DNA of 14,801 nt from Actinomycetota bacterium (GTDB lineage: Bacteria > Actinomycetota > Actinomycetes > Nanopelagicales > Nanopelagicaceae), in assembly GCA_947496345.1 (NCBI GenBank), contig CANMCL010000013.1, forward strand, positions 1 through 14,801. The letters are read 5' to 3'. How positions within the stretch are numbered: the stretch's first letter is position 1; every line of letters begins with the position of its first letter. The notes under the pieces were generated by a model. The model was not told the DNA's origin. It ran no database searches and saw only the letters and a list, made by a program, of their open reading frames with translations. This document shows positions 1 to 6,391 of this stretch, one piece after another. Both the position numbers and the translations under genes were made by a program.

Positions 1-181
1 TTATCACGCGGCTGAAGAGTTGACTCACCTACATCTAGTTTGCAGCGATTGCGGTTCTGTCGGAGATGCGCCGATTGGTGCTGCTGCAAACTTTGTACAA
101 AACCTCTCTGATGATTACGGTTTTAAAACAGATGTCACTCACTTTGCTGTTTATGGCCTATGCGCTGCGTGCGTTAAGTAA
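1..181 (+). CDS. Fur-family metalloregulator, C-terminal part (partial at window start)
   Basis: This is the 3' end of a gene that enters the window, read in the frame starting at base 2: 59 codons, then TAA at 179-181. The peptide has a HLHLVCSDCG segment and ends in GLCAACVK. The two CxxC pairs (about residues 14/17 and 54/57 of the visible part) and the HxH just before the first pair are the structural zinc site and dimerisation-domain signature of the Fur/Zur/Nur/PerR family. These are dimeric metal- or peroxide-sensing DNA-binding repressors. The DNA-binding half is missing, so the sensed metal cannot be told. It lies 2 nt upstream of ygfZ and is probably co-transcribed with it, as in other actinobacteria where a Fur paralogue sits next to ygfZ. 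Confidence 0.85.
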   Translation, partial: YHAAEELTHLHLVCSDCGSVGDAPIGAAANFVQNLSDDYGFKTDVTHFAVYGLCAACVK

Positions 182-183
182 TT

Positions 184-1089
184 ATGACTGCGGTATTGGT
201 AGAAGATGGCGTCGATAAGGGCGCTATTTGGCACTTTGGTGAACCAAATAAAGAACAGAAGGCGATGCTTGAAGGCAAAGCTTGGGCTGATCTCTCTCAC
301 CTAAATGTGATCGCCGTATCTGGCGCCGATCGTCTGAAATGGTTACACGATTTAACAACTCAACACTTATCTGAACTTAGTGTTGGCCAATGGATTTCAG
401 CGTTGATCTTGGATCCAAAAGGCCACGTTGAGTACCAATTTAATTTGGTGGATGATGGTGAAACAACCTGGTTGGTTTTAGATCCGGGATACGTTGAAAA
501 TTTGGTTGCATACTTGCAGAAAATGAAATTTATGTTGCGCGTTGATGTGCGTGATGCTTCCAGCGAGTTTGTGGTGCTTCGTGCACCAGGTGCCGCAACT
601 GATATCGGTGGACCATTTGCATTGGTGCCGCGCGCAGAGTTAAAAGAGATGCAAGAAACTTTTGGGGCTACGGCAATGCAGGTTGGCACCTGGGCACTAG
701 ATGCAGAGCGCGTTGCAGCAGGGCGCCCACGAATTGGTTTTGAGACCGACCACAAATCAATCCCTAACGAACTTGGGGTTTTAAATAAATCAGTACATAT
801 GAACAAGGGTTGTTATCGCGGTCAAGAAACAGTTGCAAAGATCTTTAATCTCGGTAACCCTCCGCGTCGACTGGTGATGTTGCATTTGGATGGCAGCCAA
901 GTAGTAATGCCCGCACCTGGCACGCCGGTAATGAATGGTGAAGTACAAGTTGGTTTTCTTGGCACCGTTGCCCGCCACTATGAACTTGGCCCAATCGCAC
1001 TTGCCATTGTTAAACGAACAACACCGGTTGATGCGCAGTTGACGGTAGAAAACGTTGCCGCATCACAACAAGTGATTGTGCCCGCATAA
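184..1089 (+). CDS. ygfZ: YgfZ/GcvT-like folate-binding protein
   Basis: A 301-aa protein of the aminomethyltransferase-like (GcvT/COG0354) fold. The diagnostic YgfZ motif KGCYRGQE is at residues 208-215 with its conserved Cys at 210, followed by a NLGNPPRRLV segment. Upstream is the N-terminal folate-binding region (VSGADRLKWLHDLTTQ, residues 45-60). Family knowledge: YgfZ is a cytosolic tetrahydrofolate-binding protein needed for assembly or repair of certain Fe-S enzymes such as MiaB, and for oxidative-stress tolerance; it has no known methyltransferase activity. The ATG at 184 is 2 nt after the fur stop, so translation is probably coupled. The stop at 1087-1089 abuts the next ATG. Length is normal for actinobacterial members. 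The family call is strong; the target enzymes here are unknown. Confidence 0.93.
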   Translation: MTAVLVEDGVDKGAIWHFGEPNKEQKAMLEGKAWADLSHLNVIAVSGADRLKWLHDLTTQHLSELSVGQWISALILDPKGHVEYQFNLVDDGETTWLVLDPGYVENLVAYLQKMKFMLRVDVRDASSEFVVLRAPGAATDIGGPFALVPRAELKEMQETFGATAMQVGTWALDAERVAAGRPRIGFETDHKSIPNELGVLNKSVHMNKGCYRGQETVAKIFNLGNPPRRLVMLHLDGSQVVMPAPGTPVMNGEVQVGFLGTVARHYELGPIALAIVKRTTPVDAQLTVENVAASQQVIVPA

Positions 1090-1164
1090 ATGGAGACCAT
1101 CGGACAAGGCTTGATTGTTCTGCTAGCAATGCTGGTCATAATGTGGGCGGTGAAGAAGCTCTAA
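1090..1164 (+). CDS. Putative 24-aa single-span membrane mini-protein
   Basis: The ATG at 1090 follows the ygfZ stop codon with no spacer, and TAA is at 1162-1164. The predicted 24-aa peptide is almost entirely one hydrophobic helix (GLIVLLAMLVIMWAV) with a Glu near the N terminus and a KKL end. By the positive-inside rule it would sit N-out/C-in in the membrane. I recognise no family. In favour of it being real are the TAA-ATG junction, which allows coupled translation, the clean membrane-helix composition, and the absence of anything else to explain these bases in a very tightly packed operon. Against it are its tiny size and the lack of any conservation test. It might also simply be spacer. 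Confidence 0.42.
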   Translation: METIGQGLIVLLAMLVIMWAVKKL

Positions 1165-1169
1165 ACCCT

Positions 1170-1175
1170 TACTAT
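1170..1175 (+). promoter_or_regulatory. -10 element (TACTAT) for a leaderless transcript of the 44-aa ORF
   Basis: TACTAT matches the actinobacterial TANNNT -10 consensus and ends 6 nt before the GTG at 1182, placing a predicted transcription start at the G of the start codon. No convincing -35 is seen about 17 nt upstream. If real it is an internal promoter inside the fur-ygfZ-nitrobindin-asparaginase run, and it supports the GTG as the true start of the small ORF. Confidence 0.45.
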
Positions 1176-1181
1176 TAAGGC

Positions 1182-1316
1182 GTGGAAATCGTTAGCGCAG
1201 TTCTTCTCGGAGTTATCTCTCTCTTAATTGGTGTTGCGCTGGTGATTTACGGTTTTCGTGGTCGGCGCGAATCTCAAGCTCGTGATGCGCGCACATATCG
1301 AAGGGGCAGACTCTAA
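1182..1316 (+). CDS. Putative 44-aa single-span membrane protein
   Basis: GTG start at 1182 and TAA at 1314-1316, giving 44 aa. Residues 3-24 form one hydrophobic segment (VSAVLLGVISLLIGVALVIY), followed by a strongly basic tail with RGRRESQARD and ending RRGRL. This is a one-span protein expected to have its basic C terminus in the cytoplasm. The GTG start is supported by the TACTAT hexamer exactly 6 nt upstream. The stop is immediately followed by the GTG of the nitrobindin-like gene, so the two are likely co-translated. No family is recognised. Small one-span proteins in such operons may anchor or regulate a neighbour, but nothing in the sequence says which. It is better supported as a gene than the 24-aa ORF just upstream. 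Confidence 0.6.
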   Translation: MEIVSAVLLGVISLLIGVALVIYGFRGRRESQARDARTYRRGRL

Positions 1317-1817
1317 GTGGTCTTTACAATTCCTGAAGGGCTGCACCCAGATTTAAATCCTTTGGCTTGGATGGTCGGCACTTGGCGTGGCAAAGGTCGT
1401 GGTGATTATCCGACTATTGAAAGTTTTGAATATGCGCATGAAGTTGTCTTTAATCACGACGGTCGCCCCTTTTTGAATTATTACTCGCGCTCTTGGATCA
1501 TTGATAAAGATGGCGAAATCATTCGCCCTGCTGCATCAGAAACTGGTTTCTGGCGCGTTAAACCAAATAACGTTTTAGAAGTTGTGATCTCACATAACAC
1601 TGGAATCTCTGAAGGATGGGTTGGACAGTTTGATGGTCCCAAGATTCAGTTAGTTATGGATCAGGCTTATTCAGCGCCGTCGGCAAAGATTGTCACAGCC
1701 GGTGTGCGTTTATATGGCCTTGTTGCAGGCGAACTATTTTTTGCATACGACATGGCCGCCGAAGGCCAAGAGTTACAAGCTCATATCTGGTCATCACTAG
1801 AACGCCAATCTGAGTAA
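1317..1817 (+). CDS. Nitrobindin / FABP-like haem-binding beta-barrel protein (DUF1794)
   Basis: A 166-aa protein with the nitrobindin-family signature GTWRGKGRGDYPTI at residues 21-34 and a C-terminal His (H156, in QAHIWSSLER). That His is placed like the proximal haem ligand of the family, known from the Mycobacterium tuberculosis homologue Rv2717c and from plant and human nitrobindins. Known members form a small 10-stranded barrel that binds ferric haem. They bind nitric oxide and can isomerise peroxynitrite to nitrate. Whether this one holds haem is inferred from the retained motif and His. The GTG start directly follows the stop of the 44-aa ORF. The next gene starts 12 nt after its stop. 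Its location beside Fur and YgfZ fits a role in iron/redox defence. Confidence 0.85.
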   Translation: MVFTIPEGLHPDLNPLAWMVGTWRGKGRGDYPTIESFEYAHEVVFNHDGRPFLNYYSRSWIIDKDGEIIRPAASETGFWRVKPNNVLEVVISHNTGISEGWVGQFDGPKIQLVMDQAYSAPSAKIVTAGVRLYGLVAGELFFAYDMAAEGQELQAHIWSSLERQSE

Positions 1818-1829
1818 AGAGGGCGCAAA

Positions 1830-2753
1830 ATGTTTAACGATACGGTCTTAGCCGAATACGTTCGTGACGGTGTTGTTGAATCAGAACATCGCGGTTTTTT
1901 GGCGGCACTCAACGCTGATGGTTCAATCTTTAAATCACTTGGCGATGTCGAAACTAAGATTTTTCCGCGCTCAACAGTTAAATGCGCGCAGGCATCTGCA
2001 ATGGTACGCAGCGGTTTAGATTTAGAACCGCGCTTGTTAGCACTTGCCCAATCAAGTCACTCTGGCGGCGAAATGCATCTGGACGGCGCTCGCGAAATCT
2101 TGGCATCAGTTGGATTATCTGAAAGCGCTTTGCAGTGCGCACTGGATCGTCCGCTTGGTGATGCCGAACGCCGCGCTTGGGGAGAAAAGCCACCTACTCA
2201 AATTGCGATGAATTGCAGCGGAAAACATGCCGCCATGTTGGCAACTTGTGTGAAAAATGGTTGGCCTATCGAAACTTATTTAGAACAAAGCCATCCATTG
2301 CAACTAGCAATCAAAGCTGAGTTAGAGAAGTTAGCAGGGGAAAAAATCACTCTAACTTCCACCGATGGTTGCGGTGCTCCACTCTTCTTACTTTCGCTAA
2401 TTGGTTTGGCACGCGCGGTTCGTGCAATCACTATTTCAACTGATCCGGTACATCAAAGTGTTATGAGCGCGGCACGTGCATTTCCTGAAATGGTTGGTGG
2501 AGTCGGCCGCCACAACACCGAGATGATGCAACAAGTCCCTGGGCTATTTATGAAAGATGGCGCTGAAGCGGTCAATGTTTGGTCACTCGCCGATGGACGT
2601 ACTTTTGTATTTAAAGTAAGCGATGGATCACTTCGAGCATTTCGCACAATTGTGCACGCTTGCTTAAAAGATTTTGGGATTGATACACCGCTTACCCTAG
2701 AAAAAGTAATGGGCGGTCCGCGTGTAATTGGCACCATTCGCGCCACCATTTAA
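1830..2753 (+). CDS. Asparaginase II family protein (PF06089 type)
   Basis: A 307-aa protein matching the asparaginase-II-like family (related to Rhizobium etli AnsA), not the classical E. coli AnsA/AnsB fold. Visible blocks are VESEHRGFLAALNADG near the N terminus, a FPRSTVKCAQA block (45-55), SSHSGGEMHLDG (75-86), NCSGKHAAML (128-137), STDGCGAP (177-184) and GGVGRHNTEMM. The Ser/Lys pair in the FPRST-K block and the Cys/Ser-rich loops resemble the active site proposed for this family. The expected reaction is L-asparagine to aspartate plus ammonia, probably cytosolic since there is no signal peptide. The ATG is preceded by AGAGGG at 1818-1823 with good spacing. It is the last gene of this cluster. 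Substrate specificity within the family is poorly studied, so the activity is inferred. Confidence 0.82.
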   Translation: MFNDTVLAEYVRDGVVESEHRGFLAALNADGSIFKSLGDVETKIFPRSTVKCAQASAMVRSGLDLEPRLLALAQSSHSGGEMHLDGAREILASVGLSESALQCALDRPLGDAERRAWGEKPPTQIAMNCSGKHAAMLATCVKNGWPIETYLEQSHPLQLAIKAELEKLAGEKITLTSTDGCGAPLFLLSLIGLARAVRAITISTDPVHQSVMSAARAFPEMVGGVGRHNTEMMQQVPGLFMKDGAEAVNVWSLADGRTFVFKVSDGSLRAFRTIVHACLKDFGIDTPLTLEKVMGGPRVIGTIRATI

Positions 2754-2760
2754 ACGCGCG

Positions 2761-2766
2761 TACGAT
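2761..2766 (+). promoter_or_regulatory. -10 element (TACGAT) upstream of mshA
   Basis: TACGAT fits TANNNT and ends 7 nt before the mshA ATG, so transcription would begin at or next to the start codon (leaderless mRNA). The 20-nt gap after the asparaginase stop leaves no room for a longer leader, and there is no Shine-Dalgarno sequence. No clear -35 is visible. Confidence 0.5.
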
Positions 2767-2773
2767 TAGGGCC

Positions 2774-4033
2774 ATGAAGCGTCGCGTGGCCATGTTGATG
2801 GTCCACACCTGTCCACTTGAGCAGGCTGGAATTGGCGATGCTGGTGGAATGAATATTTACGTTGCCGAAAGTGCAGCGCGAATGGCAGCACAAGGTGTTG
2901 AAGTAGATATCTTCACACGTCGCGATCATTTAGATTTACCGGAAGTTGTTGAACTTTCACCAGGTGTGAATGTGCATCACTTAGATGCTGGCCACGATCT
3001 GCACTGGACGAAAGAGCAAGTTCCAGCGCACTTTAAAGAGTTAAGCGTGGAATTTAAGAAAGCGCTATCTGGTGAGCGACGTTATGACTTAATCCATTCT
3101 CACTACTGGCTATCAGGCAAAGTTGCGATGCCAGTGGCTAAAGAGTTAAAGATGCAGTTGGTAAACACCATGCACACGATGGCACGAGTGAAGAATTTAA
3201 ATCTTGCCGAAGGTGAAATTCCGGAACCAATGATTCGCGTGCAGGGTGAAACCCAGATTGTTGCTGCGGCAAATGCCCTGACTGCCAATACTGATGCAGA
3301 AGCAGCCAGCTTGGTTTCCTTATACGAAGCCTGTCCCGACATTGTTCACGTTGTGACTCCCGGAGTTGATCTCTATAACTTCACACAGGGTGCGGGACGC
3401 GCTGCTGCTCGTAAAGTAGTTGGCGTTGATAGCGATGCTCTTGTGATCACTTTTGTCGGTCGTATTCAGCCACATAAAGGACCAGAGTTATTAATTCGTG
3501 CCACCGCCGAAATGCTTTCACACACACCACTTCTTCGACCTAAGTTGCGCGTCTTTATTGTCGGTGGGGCATCGGGTGCTAACGGTAGCGAAGTTGAGCG
3601 CCTAAAAGAATTAACTACTTGGCTTGGTATCGACGATGTAATTTCATTTGCACCACCTGTTGCGCGCACAGAACTTCCTAATTGGTATCGCGCCGCTGAT
3701 TTAGTTTGCGTTCCAAGTTACTCAGAAAGTTTTGGTCTGGTCGCACTTGAAGCTCAAGCCTGCGGAACACCTGTTGTCGCTACAGCAGTTGGCGGGCTTC
3801 GCACTGCAGTGGCCGATGGTATTTCTGGCGTACTAGTTGATGGACACGATCCCCGCGCTTGGTCTTCGGTTTTAGCGCGCTTGCTGCAAGAGCCACAACG
3901 CCGCGTCTTGCTTTCCATGGGCGCGATTGAACACGCATCGCACTTCGGTTGGGATGCCACTGCGCGCGGGACTTTAGATATTTACGATCAAGTCTTAACC
4001 GAGGCTGCTCGCGTCAATAAGTCGATCGGTTAA
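2774..4033 (+). CDS. mshA: MshA, D-inositol-3-phosphate glycosyltransferase (GT4)
   Basis: A 419-aa GT-B-fold glycosyltransferase. The MshA-type acceptor-side motif GDAGGMN is at residues 21-27 and HSHYW at 108-112. The NTMHTMARVKN loop (131-141) is also typical. The nucleotide-sugar-binding half has VGRIQPHKGPE (228-238) and the ESFGLVALEAQACGTPVV region (318-335) with both GT4 glutamates (E318, E326). Known reaction: UDP-GlcNAc plus 1D-myo-inositol 3-phosphate gives GlcNAc-inositol-phosphate, the first committed step of mycothiol synthesis in actinobacteria. The other msh genes are not in the window, so pathway completeness is unknown. mshA followed by a YbjN-domain gene and gpm mirrors Mycobacterium Rv0486-Rv0487-Rv0489. 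A different GT4 specificity is possible but less likely. Confidence 0.88.
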   Translation: MKRRVAMLMVHTCPLEQAGIGDAGGMNIYVAESAARMAAQGVEVDIFTRRDHLDLPEVVELSPGVNVHHLDAGHDLHWTKEQVPAHFKELSVEFKKALSGERRYDLIHSHYWLSGKVAMPVAKELKMQLVNTMHTMARVKNLNLAEGEIPEPMIRVQGETQIVAAANALTANTDAEAASLVSLYEACPDIVHVVTPGVDLYNFTQGAGRAAARKVVGVDSDALVITFVGRIQPHKGPELLIRATAEMLSHTPLLRPKLRVFIVGGASGANGSEVERLKELTTWLGIDDVISFAPPVARTELPNWYRAADLVCVPSYSESFGLVALEAQACGTPVVATAVGGLRTAVADGISGVLVDGHDPRAWSSVLARLLQEPQRRVLLSMGAIEHASHFGWDATARGTLDIYDQVLTEAARVNKSIG

Positions 4034-4036
4034 TAA

Positions 4037-4519
4037 GTGGCGGAGATTGATCCTCGTATCGTTATTGAGGAATTTCTAGATTCACACGACCTGGAATTTG
4101 ATCAGAAAGATCCCAATACTTTTCTGATCACTCTGCCCGGTGAGAAAAAACTGCAGACCCATTGCGCCTTGATCGTTGGCGATCACTCTCTAAGTATTAA
4201 CGCTTTCGTAATTCGTAAACCTGATGAAAATGAAGGTGCTGTACATGCTTGGTGCATGTCAAAAAATGCTGGGATGTATGGAATCGCCTTTGCCATTAAT
4301 GAGTTAGGCGATATCTTTCTAGTTGGGCGTTTGCCACTTGCTGCAGTCAATGATCGCGAGATTGATCGATTAGTTGGCGCGGTTCTGCAATATTCTGATT
4401 CATCATTTAATCCACTGCTAGAACTTGGATTTGCCAATTCAATCCGTCGTGAATGGGCATGGCGCTTGAACCGCGGTGAATCTTTAGCAAATCTTGATGC
4501 CTTTAAGCATTTGATTTAA
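4037..4519 (+). CDS. YbjN-domain protein
   Basis: A 160-aa soluble protein with the features of the actinobacterial YbjN family (type III secretion chaperone-like fold). It has an acidic N terminus with a helix ([18 protein letters not shown]), a central beta region ([19 protein letters not shown]), a Gly/Asp turn ([13 protein letters not shown]) and a C-terminal helical stretch. No catalytic motif is visible. Family function is not settled: E. coli YbjN affects stress responses and motility, and the actinobacterial proteins encoded after mshA are uncharacterised. The GTG start lies 3 nt after the mshA stop, indicating a two-gene unit. That conserved adjacency suggests a link with mycothiol or sugar metabolism, which is inference only. 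Confidence 0.8.
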   Translation: MAEIDPRIVIEEFLDSHDLEFDQKDPNTFLITLPGEKKLQTHCALIVGDHSLSINAFVIRKPDENEGAVHAWCMSKNAGMYGIAFAINELGDIFLVGRLPLAAVNDREIDRLVGAVLQYSDSSFNPLLELGFANSIRREWAWRLNRGESLANLDAFKHLI

Positions 4520-4538
4520 TAATTCACCCAGCACATGG

Positions 4539-4544
4539 CAAGAT
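4539..4544 (+). promoter_or_regulatory. Possible -10 element (CAAGAT) upstream of gpmA
   Basis: CAAGAT ends 6 nt before the gpmA ATG, the same geometry as the better -10 boxes in this window, but its first base is not T. An overlapping TAGGGT (4544-4549) is a better match but would start transcription inside the gene. There is no Shine-Dalgarno sequence in the 31-nt gap, which favours a leaderless start. The assignment is uncertain. Confidence 0.3.
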
Positions 4545-4550
4545 AGGGTT

Positions 4551-5300
4551 ATGTCCAAATACGAATTGATCTTGTTGCGCCACGGGGAATCTGAGTGGAA
4601 CGCAAAGAATCTCTTCACTGGTTGGGTGGACGTTCGCCTTTCTACCGCTGGCGAAGCAGAAGCAACGCGCGGCGGTAAATTATTGGCCGAGCGCAATTTA
4701 TTGCCTGATGTAGTTCACACATCTTTATTACGCCGCGCAATTCATACTTCACAACTTGCACTCGATTCGTGCGATCGCCACTGGATTCCGGTGCGGCGCT
4801 CTTGGCGCTTAAATGAACGTCATTACGGCGCTCTGCAAGGCAAGGATAAGAAAGAGACGTTGGCCAAGTACGGTGAAGAACAATTTAAATTGTGGCGCCG
4901 TTCATTTGATCTGCCACCTCCGCCAATTGATTCCAACGATCCTTACAGCCAATCAAGCGATGCGCGATACGCAGATTTAGGTGCGCAACTTCCTGCGACA
5001 GAATGTCTTAAGGATGTAGTCACGAGAATGATTCCTTATTGGCAAGAATCGATTATTCCTGATCTAAAGGCGGGCAAGCGCGTGCTGGTTACTGCACATG
5101 GAAATTCATTGCGGGCACTTGTGATGCACCTGGATGGAATTTCAGAAGCGGATATCGCAGAGTTAAATATTCCGACCGGTATTCCACTTCTTTATAACTT
5201 GGATGCTGATTTCAAGCCGGTTGAAAAAGGTGGAGAGTATTTAGATCCAGAAGCTGCGAAAGCGGCTATTCAGGCTGTGGCGAATCAGGGGAAGAAGTAG
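4551..5300 (+). CDS. gpmA: 2,3-bisphosphoglycerate-dependent phosphoglycerate mutase
   Basis: A 249-aa member of the histidine phosphatase superfamily. It has [10 protein letters not shown] at residues 8-17 with the phosphorylated His at 11, [10 protein letters not shown] at 61-70, the general-acid Glu in [12 protein letters not shown] (E89), and AHGNSLRAL at 182-190 with the second catalytic His at 183. The long insertion with W115, PPPP (122-125) and DARYADL is typical of true dPGMs rather than small broad-specificity phosphatases. It interconverts 3-phosphoglycerate and 2-phosphoglycerate in cytosolic glycolysis and gluconeogenesis. The start fits because family members begin only a few residues before the LLRHG block. 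The last 35 nt overlap the 3' end of the convergent lipoprotein gene. In Mycobacterium and Streptomyces a PhoU/PhoR/PhoP-type regulatory set follows; it is absent here. Confidence 0.95.
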   Translation: MSKYELILLRHGESEWNAKNLFTGWVDVRLSTAGEAEATRGGKLLAERNLLPDVVHTSLLRRAIHTSQLALDSCDRHWIPVRRSWRLNERHYGALQGKDKKETLAKYGEEQFKLWRRSFDLPPPPIDSNDPYSQSSDARYADLGAQLPATECLKDVVTRMIPYWQESIIPDLKAGKRVLVTAHGNSLRALVMHLDGISEADIAELNIPTGIPLLYNLDADFKPVEKGGEYLDPEAAKAAIQAVANQGKK

Positions 5301-5787
5301 CCTCAACCGAATTTGACGTGACATCTTTGTAGTCATCGCGCTTGTCACGAATGATTACTTCTGCTGTAACTAAGCCAGCCCGCGCAAAACCTAAGCTAAG
5401 TTTCACGTGGCGGCCTGCAACTGGTTTAACTCCAGAGAAAAATGCCTTCACATTTGCGCTTTCGCCTTCAAATCGAAGTGGCGCATTCTGCGCAAGTGTT
5501 GTGTCTCCAGTAAGTGTCGCGGTATTCCCACCAACTGCGATTCCGAGCAATTGATCAGCTTCTGCACCTTGATTGACAATAGTTCCGACCACAACAGCGT
5601 CACCATTTTCAGTGGCAACAAGTAACAAGTTAACAATCTTTATCGCGCTGCCATTTTGAGTTACTGCAACTTCAACGCCATCAGTTACTTGTGTAATTGT
5701 TCGAGTTGATGCGTTTTGACCCGCTCCACACGCTGTAAGAGTTGTTGCGATTAATAGAGCAGTGATTGTTGTGAAAATGCGACGCAT
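5266..5787 (-). CDS. LpqE-like lipoprotein
   Basis: A 173-aa secreted lipoprotein. It has an N-terminal MRRIF, a hydrophobic stretch, then the lipobox LTAC at residues 17-20, so Cys20 would be lipidated and the mature protein anchored outside the membrane. The rest is a predicted beta-rich domain ([20 protein letters not shown], then [10 protein letters not shown], then [11 protein letters not shown]) and an acidic, Ser/Pro-rich tail. A lipoprotein gene divergent from carD is the arrangement of LpqE (Rv3584) next to carD (Rv3583c) in M. tuberculosis; size and topology agree. The fold resembles the copper-chaperone-like PCuAC/DUF461 group, but I see no Met/His copper motif, so metal binding should not be assumed. 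Function is unknown. Its 3' end lies inside gpmA on the opposite strand. Confidence 0.82.
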   Translation of the reverse strand: MRRIFTTITALLIATTLTACGAGQNASTRTITQVTDGVEVAVTQNGSAIKIVNLLLVATENGDAVVVGTIVNQGAEADQLLGIAVGGNTATLTGDTTLAQNAPLRFEGESANVKAFFSGVKPVAGRHVKLSLGFARAGLVTAEVIIRDKRDDYKDVTSNSVEATSSPDSPQPE

Positions 5788-5794
5788 GGGCCAT

Positions 5795-5800
5795 ATTCTC
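5795..5800 (-). promoter_or_regulatory. Possible -10 element (GAGAAT) for the LpqE-like gene
   Basis: On the minus strand GAGAAT ends 7 nt before the lipoprotein ATG, the same spacing as the leaderless-type promoters nearby. The first base is G rather than T, and no -35 or Shine-Dalgarno sequence is clear. It shares the 105-nt divergent intergenic region with the carD promoter. Confidence 0.28.
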
Positions 5801-5839
5801 TCACGCCTTTTACCTCGGTTTATCCCTTATTTAATGGGG

Positions 5840-5886
5840 TTTTCTCGCAGGAAAATCGCTGGTAGAATTGTCTGTCTAGCGAAGGG
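5840..5886 (+). promoter_or_regulatory. carD promoter (TTTTCT-17-TAGAAT) and Shine-Dalgarno
   Basis: TAGAAT at 5863-5868 is a good -10. TTTTCT at 5840-5845 is a weak -35 at 17-nt spacing. Predicted transcription starts near 5875, leaving an 18-nt leader. That leader contains GAAGGG (5881-5886), a Shine-Dalgarno 6 nt from the ATG. So carD differs from most gene starts in this window in having a normal leadered mRNA. Confidence 0.5.
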
Positions 5887-5892
5887 CAACAC

Positions 5893-6375
5893 ATGACATT
5901 TAAGGTCGGCGAAACCGTTGTTTATCCTCATCACGGCGCAGCTCTAATCGAAGCCATTGAAACTCGCATCATCAAGGGTGAAGAGCGTACCTACCTAGTC
6001 TTGAAAGTTGCCCAAGGAGATCTCACAGTTCGCGTTCCTGCAGATAATGTAGATCTCGTCGGAGTTCGCGATGTTGTCGATAGCGCCGGACTTGATCGTG
6101 TATTTAACGTACTTCGCCAGCCATATACCGAAGAGCCAACAAACTGGTCTCGTCGCTACAAAGCAAATCTTGAAAAACTTGCCTCAGGAGATGTCATCAA
6201 GGTCGCTGAAGTTGTGCGCGATCTTTACCGTCGCGACTTAGACCGTGGCCTCTCTGCTGGTGAAAAGCGCATGCTCGCCAAGGCGAAGCAGATCCTTATC
6301 TCTGAGCTTGCTCTTGCTGAGCGCACAGATGAAGAAAAGGCTGCAACTCTCCTTGACGAGGTTCTCGCTTCTTAA
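5893..6375 (+). CDS. carD: CarD family RNA polymerase-binding transcription factor
   Basis: A 160-aa CarD. The N-terminal Tudor-like RNA polymerase beta-subunit-binding domain (about residues 1-55) starts [13 protein letters not shown] and retains R25 and R47, positions important for polymerase binding in mycobacterial CarD. The C-terminal helical DNA-binding domain includes W85, which in the mycobacterial protein wedges into the minor groove upstream of the -10, and ends with the typical [20 protein letters not shown] block (109-128). Known role: it stabilises the open promoter complex, especially at rRNA promoters, and is essential in mycobacteria. ispDF follows 16 nt later, a conserved actinobacterial arrangement. 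No truncation is seen. Confidence 0.96.
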   Translation: MTFKVGETVVYPHHGAALIEAIETRIIKGEERTYLVLKVAQGDLTVRVPADNVDLVGVRDVVDSAGLDRVFNVLRQPYTEEPTNWSRRYKANLEKLASGDVIKVAEVVRDLYRRDLDRGLSAGEKRMLAKAKQILISELALAERTDEEKAATLLDEVLAS

Positions 6376-6391
6376 TTAGCGCAACTAACTC

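Noticed and set aside
360..806. A 148-aa open frame on the minus strand inside ygfZ
   Set aside because: It is antisense to a confident ygfZ, with Ser/Thr/Pro-rich low-complexity sequence and no motif. It is a shadow frame.
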